NCBI GenBank assembly: GCA_036389375.1
Contig: DASVQA010000217.1
Span: forward strand, 1-31,439
DNA length: 31,439 nt
DNA from: QHXQ01 sp036389375
Lineage (GTDB): Bacteria > Acidobacteriota > Blastocatellia > Pyrinomonadales > Pyrinomonadaceae
Direction of reading: 5' to 3'
Of the stretch, positions 23,514 through 30,457 are shown in pieces. Position numbers and translations under genes: made by a program. The notes under the pieces are model-generated. The model searched no databases and was not told the origin of the DNA. It saw only the letters and a program-made list of their open reading frames with translations. The number at the start of each line of letters is the position of its first letter. The first letter of the stretch is position 1.

Positions 23514-23888
23514 ATGACGAAAGCGGAGTTGGTGGAAGATGTCGCGCAAGCGGCCGAGTTGACCAAGAAGGACGCGGAACGGCTCGTCGAGATCGTCTTC
23601 GAGTCGATCATAGACACTTTAAATCAGGGCGAGAAGATCGAACTGCGCGGCTTTGGCAGCTTCCGTGTGCGCGAACGCGGCGCGCGGCGCGGGCGCAACC
23701 CCAAGACCGGCGCGCCCGTTGACATCCCCGCCAAGCGCGTCCCCTACTTCAAGCCCGGCAAGGAGATGAAGGAACTCATCAACCTCGAAGGCACAACACC
23801 CGCTTCTGCTGCGCCTGCGCCGTCAACCCCTGACGGCACGAACGCCGGGCACGACGGCGGCGGTAGCCAGACGCCCCCCTTCATGTAA
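23514..23888 (+). CDS. HU-family nucleoid DNA-binding protein with a low-complexity tail
   Basis: ATG 23514 follows GAGGTG by 5 bases and begins MTKAELVEDVAQ, the usual HU start; the frame upstream is leader. Residues 1-90 are a full HU/IHF domain: helical N-terminus, GEKIELRGFGSFRVRERGARRGRNP, TGAPVDIPAKRVPYFKPGKEMKELIN, including the DNA-intercalating NPKTG...IP arm with Pro. The last 34 or so residues (TTPASAAPAPSTPDG..., GGGSQTPPFM) are an uncharged Pro/Ala/Gly tail not found in short HU proteins. It acts on nucleoid DNA as a dimer. It lies between rpsA and the HIT gene, with the HIT GTG 34 bases after the stop. Confidence 0.93.
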   Translation: MTKAELVEDVAQAAELTKKDAERLVEIVFESIIDTLNQGEKIELRGFGSFRVRERGARRGRNPKTGAPVDIPAKRVPYFKPGKEMKELINLEGTTPASAAPAPSTPDGTNAGHDGGGSQTPPFM

Positions 23889-23921
23889 GGCCGACTTCTG
23901 CGCGGGGGTGAAAGCTCAGCC

Positions 23922-24422
23922 GTGGACAGGCTCTGGACTCCCTGGCGGTATCAATACATCAAAGGCGCGGGCGCGGACGAGCCGACGGGGGCCGCGCCCG
24001 CTTGCATCTTCTGCGCGCTCCGCGACGACCAGACCGACGACGAGCATAACCTTATCGTCCACCGCGCCCGCCACAACTACATCGTCCTCAATCGCTACCC
24101 CTACACGAACGGCCACCTGCTCATCATCCCCTATCAGCACACCGCCGACCTCGACGCCGTTGCTAAAGACGCAACCGACGAGATGATGGACTTAGCCAAG
24201 CAAGCGCAAGGCGTCTTACGCACTGCCTACCGTCCCGACGGCTTCAACCTCGGCATGAACCTCGGTCGCGCTGCCGGCGCAGGCGTCGCCGACCACGTCC
24301 ACCTCCACGTCCTCCCACGCTGGACGGGCGACGCCAACTTCATGTCCAACATCGGCGAAACCCGCATCCTGCCGGAAGACTTGGAGACGACTTATGAGAA
24401 ACTGCGTGGACAGTTTAACTGA
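23922..24422 (+). CDS. HIT-family hydrolase (AP4A phosphorylase/FHIT-like)
   Basis: The 166-residue protein contains the histidine triad HVHLHVLPRW (His125/127/129) and NLGRAAGAGVADH before it, the pattern of the HIT branch that acts on AP4A or nucleotidyl conjugates. The N-terminus MDRLWTPWRYQYI and CIFC (Cys28/31, probably part of a zinc site) are typical of this subgroup. The start is GTG 23922 after GGGGGTG; no ATG fits the conserved N-terminus. Its stop codon directly abuts the stop of the convergent gene at 24423. The precise substrate is unknown. Confidence 0.9.
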   Translation: MDRLWTPWRYQYIKGAGADEPTGAAPACIFCALRDDQTDDEHNLIVHRARHNYIVLNRYPYTNGHLLIIPYQHTADLDAVAKDATDEMMDLAKQAQGVLRTAYRPDGFNLGMNLGRAAGAGVADHVHLHVLPRWTGDANFMSNIGETRILPEDLETTYEKLRGQFN

Positions 24423-26318
24423 TTACTTGTTGCCTCTACTCGTCACAGCCTCATCCTCAACCTCGCCGCCTTTGCTGATCGGCACTTCGGACGGTTTGTT
24501 GTAGTGGATGCCGCGTTCTTCGGTGTCGAGGTTGGCGGCGGGAAGGGCGCTGGCCATTGAGGTGGAGAGGGCGGGCGGGTTAAAGCCGGGATAGTCTATG
24601 CGGGCGTGATAGATGGCGGTGAGCGAGGCAATGATGGACTCGCGGATGGCGGTCAGTTCGCGCAAACTAAGGTCGCATTCGTCGAGTTGACCGTCGGAGA
24701 CGATGGCTTCAAAGATTTTGCCGCAGATGGAGCGTATGTTTTGCGGGTCGGGGCGGGCAAGGGAACGCGCGGCCGCTTCGCACGAGTCCGCGAGCATCAT
24801 GATGGCGGCTTCTTTGAACTGCGGCTTGGGGCCGGGATAGCGAAACTCGGCTTCGTTGACCTGTTCGCCGTGAATCGCTTGCGCCTGTGCTTTGCGTAGG
24901 AAGAAGTGGAGCGTGCGCGTGCCGTGATGCTGTGGGATGAAGTCGGCGATCTTCTTGGGCAGCCCGACCTCTTTCGCCAGACGCATGCCGTAGGTAACGT
25001 GGCTCGTGATGATGCGGGCGCTGTTTGATGGACGCAGCCGGTCGTGCGGATTGTCGCCCGCCTGATTCTCGACGAACATGTCGGGCGCGGCGAGTTTGCC
25101 GATGTCGTGGTAGAGCGCGCCGATGCGTGCGAGCAGGGCGTTTGCGCCGATGGCACGACAGGCGTCCTCGGCCAGTTGTCCGACCGCGTGCGAGTGCTGA
25201 TTCGTGCCGGGCGCGCGCAGCGCCAGTTGACCGAGCACCGGCAGGTCTGCGTTCGACAGTTCCAGCAGCTTCACGTCCGTTAGAATCCCGAACGTTGATT
25301 CGTTCACGGGCAGCCCGCCCGCCGTGAAGATCGTCGTCATCATGCCGCCCGCCAGCCCACAGCCGAAGGCGAGCAGGAGCGAGCCGATGGTCAACGGCTG
25401 TTGCCCCGCGAAGATAACCGCGACGGCCGCGAGCGCGTTGACGATGGCGACGTACAGCCCCGCCAGCGTCACCGACTGGCGCTCACGATAACGCCCCACC
25501 CCGAAGATCGCCGCCGACGAAGAGATCATCGCGTAGCAGGCCATCATCACGCCGTTGGGCGCAAGTATGCCGGCGAAGATGGCTGTGAAGATTGCGGCGA
25601 TGAGCGCGAGTTGCGCGTCCATCAAGAGCGCGACCAGCAGCGTCGCCGCCGCGAACGGGATGGCAAAGCAGAGAATCGTGGCGTCGTTCCACGGCGCACG
25701 GTCGTATTGCGCGGCGATGGACTTGGCGACGATAACGCCGACTCGCATCAGCAGCGTCTCGATCAGGATCGCGGACGCGAGCAGCGTAAAAGTCTTGCCC
25801 TTCGAGAGCACCAGCGCCTTGTCCAGTTGCCGGTGCTCGATGAACTTCCAAGCGCCCCAGTAGAGCGCGGCGACGATGAACAGCAAGCCGAGATAATGTT
25901 CCGGCCGGCGCTCGTGATGGCTGTAGCGCCGGATCGCCTCGATCTGCGCGAGCGCGCGCGCCGTCGCCGTGTCGCCCTCGCGCGCAACCACTTGATTGCG
26001 TTTGAGCCAGCCGGTCACGGCCGGCGCTTGCTGGTCTGTCGAGCGCGCGGCAGCGGTCAACTCTGGGTCTTCGTAGCCGATGTCGGCCGGCGCGATCACG
26101 CTTGTGCGGACGACATCGCCCTCGCGGTACATCTCCATCGGAGCTTGCGAGTGTGTATGTGCGAGCAGGAGCGTGGTCAGGATGGAGAGCGCGGCGAAGG
26201 CGACGATGAATTGCGTAGTGGGCCGAAACCAGTGAATCGGGCGCGCGAAGATGCGCGCCGCCTCGTTGCGTGCGCGCATCAAGCGGGTCGTGAAGATGGG
26301 GCGACGACGTGTGCTCAT
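24423..26318 (-). CDS. PgpH-like 7TM-HD cyclic di-AMP phosphodiesterase, reduced extracellular domain
   Basis: The 631-residue protein has TM1 (about 36-53), a short outside segment (about 55-138), six or so further TM helices (about 141-330) and a cytoplasmic HD domain. Metal-binding residues visible are His375 or 377, His404-Asp405 (YHDIGK), His440, His464-His465 (PQHHGT) and Asp511. This is the 7TMR-HD family whose members (PgpH) hydrolyse c-di-AMP. The outside segment keeps the start (EGDVVRTSVIAPADIGYEDPE) and end (RNQVVAREGDTATARALAQI) of the 7TMR-HDED domain but is about 80 residues rather than the usual 200 or more. The gene follows hflX by 26 bases and probably shares its transcript. 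Confidence 0.88.
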   Translation of the reverse strand: MSTRRRPIFTTRLMRARNEAARIFARPIHWFRPTTQFIVAFAALSILTTLLLAHTHSQAPMEMYREGDVVRTSVIAPADIGYEDPELTAAARSTDQQAPAVTGWLKRNQVVAREGDTATARALAQIEAIRRYSHHERRPEHYLGLLFIVAALYWGAWKFIEHRQLDKALVLSKGKTFTLLASAILIETLLMRVGVIVAKSIAAQYDRAPWNDATILCFAIPFAAATLLVALLMDAQLALIAAIFTAIFAGILAPNGVMMACYAMISSSAAIFGVGRYRERQSVTLAGLYVAIVNALAAVAVIFAGQQPLTIGSLLLAFGCGLAGGMMTTIFTAGGLPVNESTFGILTDVKLLELSNADLPVLGQLALRAPGTNQHSHAVGQLAEDACRAIGANALLARIGALYHDIGKLAAPDMFVENQAGDNPHDRLRPSNSARIITSHVTYGMRLAKEVGLPKKIADFIPQHHGTRTLHFFLRKAQAQAIHGEQVNEAEFRYPGPKPQFKEAAIMMLADSCEAAARSLARPDPQNIRSICGKIFEAIVSDGQLDECDLSLRELTAIRESIIASLTAIYHARIDYPGFNPPALSTSMASALPAANLDTEERGIHYNKPSEVPISKGGEVEDEAVTSRGNK

Positions 26319-26344
26319 TGCCAGACGTTGCTACTCTATGAAAC

Positions 26345-28195
26345 TCAACTACGCGCGCTGCGACGGTGCGGGGCACGCGGCGCAGCGGACGCTTGCGCAT
26401 CGGCCGGTTCCGCCTCTGCCGCCTCTACCGTCTGCGCCGGTGCATCGTGCGTCAGGTCGCGGGCGAGGATTTCGCCGGCCTGTTGAAGCATGGGGCGCAG
26501 GGTGCGCGCATCGAGCGCAGAGACGGCGAGGCAGCGGCGCTCCTGCCCGCAGCCGGACTGCCGCATCATCGCGTCGAGAATCTCGGCGTCGAGCAGATCG
26601 GCCTTGTTGAAGACGACGAGGCGCGGGAGTTGCGCGAAGTCGAGTTCGGTCAGGATGCGATCAACCGATTCGAGTTGCTGCTGCCAGCGCGGATTGACGG
26701 AGTCAATCAGGTGGATGAGCAGATCGCTCTCGCTAATCTCTTCAAGCGTGGCGCGAAAGGCGGCGAGCAGGTCGGGCGGCAGGTCGCGGATGAAGCCGAC
26801 GGTGTCATTCAAGATCACTTCCTGTTCGCGCGGCAGGCGCAGGCGGCGCGAGGTCGGGTCGAGCGTCGCAAACATGCGCCGCTCGGCGAGCACCTTGCTC
26901 TCGGTCAGCGTGTTCAGCAGGGTTGACTTGCCCGCGTTGGTGTAGCCGACGATGGAGATGATCGGCAGTGCGCGCCGCGTGCGCTCTTTGCGGCGCTCCT
27001 GCCGGCGCTGGCGCAGGGTGTCGATCTCTTTCTCCAAACGGTTGATGCGGTCGCGCACGCGGCGGCGGTCGGTTTCGAGTTTCGTCTCACCGGGGCCGCG
27101 CCCGCCGATGCCGCCCGCGAGCCGTGAGAACGCCGAATCGTGTCCGACGATCAGACGCGGCAGCATGTATTTCAACTGCGCCAGTTCGACCTGAATCTTG
27201 CCCTCACGCGTCTCCGCACGCTGCGCGAAAATGTCGAGGATGAGTTGCGCGCGGTCAATCACTTTCAGATCGGTGGCCTCCGAAATCGAGCGCACCTGTG
27301 CGGGACTCAACTCGCGGTCGAACACGATCAAATCTGCGCCGAGTCGTAGCGCGCGCACGAGCAGGTCGTCCAGCTTGCCGCGGCCAAGAATCGTGCGCGG
27401 GTCAATCGCGCCGCGCCGCTGTATGATCTGATCAAGCACGACGACCCCGGCCGAAGCCGCCAACTCGCGCAACTCCGCCATAGACTCTTCCGCCTCTGCC
27501 ACTGAACTGGTCGTGACGCCGACGAGGATCGCGCGGTCGCGCCCTTCGGCGCGGCGGCCGGCGCGGCGGTTGCGCGTCATCTCCTCTTCGAGCGAGTTGA
27601 TCAGTTCGAGGAAATCAACGTCCAGATGCGCGGGGATGGTCGGCGTCAGGAAACCGTAAGCTTCGGTGTGCGCGGCGTCGTCAATCTCGGCGGCGGTGGT
27701 CGGCAGCAGGTGCGCGGCGCGGACGACGCCGGGCAGGCCTGTGCGCGCGTCCACGTCAATGGCGGCCATGAGATCGAGCCGGAGCAGCGCAAGGTCGTTC
27801 AGATCGTCCTGCGTCAACTCTTCGCCGCGCAGATGCGTATGCACGCAGCGCAGGCCGCGAAAACGCTCCGAGCCGACGCGCGTGCGCCTGATGTCCGGCC
27901 ACTCGATGCGCTTGGCGTCGCCGACGACCACGTATTCAACGTAGCCCTTGCGGTCAATCAGCGCGCCGAGTTGCCGACCCGTCTCGTGCGATAGCTCGGT
28001 CAACTGGCGCGCGAACTCCGGCGTTACGATCTGCTGCGGCGCGATCCGCCGCGCATAGAGTTTCTCGATGCGGCGCAGTTGATTGGGCTTTAACCCTTGC
28101 GTGTTGCCGTGTACGGTACTGATAACTAAGCCTCCTTGATTAAAACCCCGGCCCGCGCCAGCGCGCGCCGCGACGGCACGTTGCTCTGCGCGCAC
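26345..28195 (-). CDS. hflX: GTPase HflX, long form
   Basis: HflX is a ribosome-binding GTPase that splits or rescues stalled ribosomes. Residues (counted from GTG 28195) show an N-terminal extension (about 28-185) of the type seen in Clostridia and others, then the HflX domain with ILGRGKLDD and the hallmark GGIGGRGPGETKLETDRRR. A coiled coil follows, then the G domain: GYTNAGKST (417-425), NDTVGF (463-468), NKAD (530-533). An Ala/Pro-rich tail follows. The start is uncertain. GTG 28195 is the first standard codon, but a perfect AAGGAGG (28137-28131) lies inside this frame, 7 bases before an ATC at 28123-28121, and homology seems to begin at STVHGNTQG just after it. Confidence 0.93.
   Translation of the reverse strand: MRAEQRAVAARAGAGRGFNQGGLVISTVHGNTQGLKPNQLRRIEKLYARRIAPQQIVTPEFARQLTELSHETGRQLGALIDRKGYVEYVVVGDAKRIEWPDIRRTRVGSERFRGLRCVHTHLRGEELTQDDLNDLALLRLDLMAAIDVDARTGLPGVVRAAHLLPTTAAEIDDAAHTEAYGFLTPTIPAHLDVDFLELINSLEEEMTRNRRAGRRAEGRDRAILVGVTTSSVAEAEESMAELRELAASAGVVVLDQIIQRRGAIDPRTILGRGKLDDLLVRALRLGADLIVFDRELSPAQVRSISEATDLKVIDRAQLILDIFAQRAETREGKIQVELAQLKYMLPRLIVGHDSAFSRLAGGIGGRGPGETKLETDRRRVRDRINRLEKEIDTLRQRRQERRKERTRRALPIISIVGYTNAGKSTLLNTLTESKVLAERRMFATLDPTSRRLRLPREQEVILNDTVGFIRDLPPDLLAAFRATLEEISESDLLIHLIDSVNPRWQQQLESVDRILTELDFAQLPRLVVFNKADLLDAEILDAMMRQSGCGQERRCLAVSALDARTLRPMLQQAGEILARDLTHDAPAQTVEAAEAEPADAQASAAPRAPHRRSARS
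28131..28137 (-). promoter_or_regulatory. Perfect Shine-Dalgarno AAGGAGG before the likely hflX start
   Basis: It lies 7 bases upstream of an in-frame ATC and no ATG, GTG or TTG stands at the matching place. It argues that translation begins at about 28123 with an unusual initiator, or that the site is fortuitous. Confidence 0.5.
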
Positions 28196-28404
28196 GCGTC
28201 TGCGCCGTCGCTTGTCTGCTGCTGATAGTTAGAGTGAGAGCGGAGCGAGCGGTTGAGAGCGGACGCTGAGGGTGGCCTGTTGCTGTTGCCCGGCGAAGTC
28301 ACTTCGCTTGGTCGATCTGGCGCGCTCGAAAAGTTTTAGGCCAAAAATTAGCCCGGCGGAACCGGCGCGCTGGCGGAACACTTGAAATCTATTGACCGGC
28401 GCGG

Positions 28405-28413
28405 ATTATAGCA
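28405..28413 (-). promoter_or_regulatory. Consensus extended -10 promoter for hflX (TGCTATAAT)
   Basis: Minus strand 28413-28405 reads TGCTATAAT, a full-consensus extended -10. A TTGACT occurs at 28439-28434 but 23 bases away, too far for a standard -35. Transcription would start near 28398, leaving about 275 bases before the hflX coding start. That leader has a small palindrome (GCGAAGT-c-ACTTCGC, 28293-28307) and no gene I can support. Confidence 0.6.
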
Positions 28414-28485
28414 CAGCGCGCGCCCGCGCAAGCAGTCAAACGTCGCCGCGCAAAAGTGCCCGCCGGGTGCGCGTCCGAGGCTGCA

Positions 28486-28514
28486 TAGACACAGTCCGGT
28501 GCGCGTCGTATCAT
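28486..28514 (+). promoter_or_regulatory. Promoter for the IPT-NHL gene
   Basis: TAGACA (28486-28491), exactly 17 bases, TATCAT (28509-28514); each box matches consensus at five of six positions. The start would be near 28521. This places the ATG at 28513 within the -10 and supports translation from 28549 instead. Confidence 0.6.
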
Positions 28515-28548
28515 GCAGGTTCGTACGAGCAACATTCGGAGATTCGTC

Positions 28549-29580
28549 ATGAGCGGAGCAGGGCAGATTGTGCGCGTCGAGCCGGCGGCGGCGATTCCGG
28601 GCGGCGAGGTGTTGATTGAGTGCGCGCGCTACGACACAAGCCGCATGAGCGAGTGCCGCGCGCTGTTTGCCGGGACGCGCGCGCGGCTGGTCGGCGCATC
28701 ACCGGCGCGTGTGCTGGCGCTCGTGCCTGAGTTGGTGGAGAGCGGGCCCGTTGAGTTGACGTTGACGAGCGCCGACGGGCTGCGCAGTAATCCGGCGCAT
28801 GTCGTCGTCGGCGAGAAACTGGCGGACGACCTGCACATGGTCGCCAGCCCCGCGTTCGACCCGGACGACGGCGCGCTCTACGTGACGCGTTCCGGCACGC
28901 GCGGACAGCAAGAGCCGGTCTCACTCTTCCGCATCAGCACCGAAGGGCGGATCGCCGACGTGACTGGCGAGATCATCAACCCCACTGGTCTCGCCTTCGA
29001 CCCGAACGGGCAACTGTTCATCACCAGTCGCAACGACGGCGCGGTCTATCGCCTGACGCACTTCGACGAAGTCGTACCCTTCGCCCGCGAACTCGGCATC
29101 GCTACGGGCCTCGCCTTCGACCGCGCGGGGCGCATGTACGTGGGCGACCGTACGGGCACGATCTATCGCGTCAACGGCATCGGCGAAGCGGAGGAATGGG
29201 CGCGCCTCGAATCGTCGGTCGCCGCCTATCATCTGGCCTTTGGGCCCGACGGTGCGCTCTACGTGACCGGCCCAACCGTTTCAAGCTACGACGCCGTCAC
29301 GCGGATAGACGAACACGGCGACACCTCGATCTTTTATCGGGGCTTGGGCCGGCCCGGCGGCTTGGCCTTCGACGAGGCCGGCAATCTCTACGTCGCCGCC
29401 TCACTGCGCGGGCGGCGCGGCATCGTGCGGATCACGCCCGACGGGCGCAACGCAACGCTCGCCGTCGCCGGCATGAACGTCATCGGTCTGGCCTTCAGCG
29501 CCGACGGGCGCATGGCCGTCGCCACCAACGAAGCCGTCTATAGTCTGCCGCTTGGCATCAAGGGCACGCTGCTGCGGTAA
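28549..29580 (+). CDS. IPT/TIG domain plus NHL/SMP-30-like six-bladed propeller protein
   Basis: The chosen ATG 28549 has GGAG 8 bases upstream and lies just after the predicted transcript start. The 343-residue protein begins with an Ig-like IPT/TIG fold (about 5-88; VEPAAAIPGGEVLIECARYD, SADGLRSNPAHVVV). NHL-type repeats follow of the form GLAFDPNGQLFITSRNDGAVYRL, GLAFDRAGRMYVGDRTGTIYRV and GLAFDEAGNLYVAASLRGRRGIVRI. There is no signal peptide, unusual for IPT-NHL proteins, so it may stay in the cytoplasm. Function is unknown; such propellers bind proteins or sugars, and SMP-30-like lactonase activity is possible but catalytic ligands were not identified. Confidence 0.82.
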   Translation: MSGAGQIVRVEPAAAIPGGEVLIECARYDTSRMSECRALFAGTRARLVGASPARVLALVPELVESGPVELTLTSADGLRSNPAHVVVGEKLADDLHMVASPAFDPDDGALYVTRSGTRGQQEPVSLFRISTEGRIADVTGEIINPTGLAFDPNGQLFITSRNDGAVYRLTHFDEVVPFARELGIATGLAFDRAGRMYVGDRTGTIYRVNGIGEAEEWARLESSVAAYHLAFGPDGALYVTGPTVSSYDAVTRIDEHGDTSIFYRGLGRPGGLAFDEAGNLYVAASLRGRRGIVRITPDGRNATLAVAGMNVIGLAFSADGRMAVATNEAVYSLPLGIKGTLLR

Positions 29581-29582
29581 CA

Positions 29583-29687
29583 AGTAGCCGGTAGCAAAGC
29601 ATTGCTGACGTTGCTGGCTGGCAACTAAGGGCGAGTGGCTCGATGTTTAAGACCTGCTGACTACTGGCTACTGGCTACTGACTACTT
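29583..29687. repeat. Heptamer inverted repeat C (word CTGGCTA)
   Basis: The left arm AGTAGCC, GGTAGCA (29583-29596) starts 3 bases after the NHL stop codon. The right arm is four tandem heptamers CTGACTA, CTGGCTA, CTGGCTA, CTGACTA then CTT (29657-29687). The arms can form a stem with one mismatch. The right arm ends 6 bases before the -35 of the next gene. Confidence 0.85.
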
Positions 29688-29692
29688 CCATT

Positions 29693-29721
29693 TTGACACC
29701 TCAGAAGCCGCATGCTAGTGT
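29693..29721 (+). promoter_or_regulatory. Promoter for the site-2 protease-trpS unit
   Basis: TTGACA (29693-29698) consensus -35, 17 bases, TAGTGT (29716-29721) preceded by TGC. The start would be near 29728 and the leader 34 bases. The in-frame TTG at 29693 is thus part of the -35, not a start codon. Confidence 0.6.
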
Positions 29722-29761
29722 GGCGGTGCTTGCTCCGGGCAGCGGTTTGGTGGGTTTTGTT

Positions 29762-30451
29762 ATGGAAAGTGGCGTCCTCTGGCAGTTCCTGTTCTACATG
29801 CTCGCGCTGATCTTTTCGCTCTCCGTCCACGAGGCGATGCACGCCTTTATGTCGGATCGGTTCGGTGATGATCTGGCGCGACATCAGGGGCGCGTCTCTC
29901 TAAGTCCCGTCTCGCACGTTGACCCCGTCGGCACGCTCCTGTTCCCGGCGGTCGCCTTCTTCACAGGTGCGCCGCTGCTCGGTTGGGCCCGCCCCACACC
30001 CGTTAATCCGCTGGCGTGGCGCAACAAGCGCGTGGCGAATTTCTGGGTCTCGATTGCCGGCATCATCGGTAATCTGGCGATTGCTCTTGTGACCGCGATC
30101 ATCATCATCGTACTGTTGCGCGCGGGCGCGTTGGCGGAGAGTTCAAAATTCTGGGGCGTTGTGCCGGCCGCGCCTAATTCGGAGGGCATGACGGCGGCGG
30201 CCGAGTTGTTGAACGTCTTCTTTCGCCTCAACGTCGGGCTGGCGATCTTCAACCTGTTCCCCGTGCCGCCGCTCGACGGCAGCAAGATTCTCTACAGCAT
30301 CCTGCCGGATAGCGCCGCGCCGGGCATCGCGGCGATCGAACGCTACGGCTTCATGCTGCTGTTCATCCTCGTCTTCACGGGCGTCATCGGCAAAATCTTC
30401 GGCTTCATTATGCCGCTGGCGTGGCAGATCGTTCTTCTCGGAGCAGCATAA
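29762..30451 (+). CDS. Site-2 protease family (M50) membrane metalloprotease
   Basis: ATG 29762 gives 229 residues, beginning just before TM1; the upstream frame extension contains the promoter. The zinc motif HEAMH (His23, Glu24, His27) lies in TM1. NLFPVPPLDG (164-173, with Asp172 as third zinc ligand) lies in a later TM segment. SLSPVSHVDPVGTLL and GWARPTPVNP are the beta-hairpin motifs of the small RseP/SpoIVFB-like S2P group without a PDZ domain. It cleaves membrane-embedded substrates; the target is unknown. trpS starts 6 bases after its stop and its ribosome-binding site overlaps the TAA, so the two are probably co-transcribed. Confidence 0.92.
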   Translation: MESGVLWQFLFYMLALIFSLSVHEAMHAFMSDRFGDDLARHQGRVSLSPVSHVDPVGTLLFPAVAFFTGAPLLGWARPTPVNPLAWRNKRVANFWVSIAGIIGNLAIALVTAIIIIVLLRAGALAESSKFWGVVPAAPNSEGMTAAAELLNVFFRLNVGLAIFNLFPVPPLDGSKILYSILPDSAAPGIAAIERYGFMLLFILVFTGVIGKIFGFIMPLAWQIVLLGAA

Positions 30452-30457
30452 GGTCAG

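Noticed and set aside
25401..26486. 361-residue plus-strand open frame opposite the PgpH-like gene
   Set aside because: It has Arg/Asp/Glu-rich shadow composition, no domain, and overlaps a well-supported membrane enzyme.
28392..28412. Plus-strand promoter TTGACC/TATAGC
   Set aside because: The boxes are only 9 bases apart. The same DNA gives a consensus extended -10 on the minus strand.
28513..28548. Earlier ATG start of the IPT-NHL gene
   Set aside because: The codon lies in or beside the predicted -10 box and has no ribosome-binding site; ATG 28549 has GGAG at good spacing.
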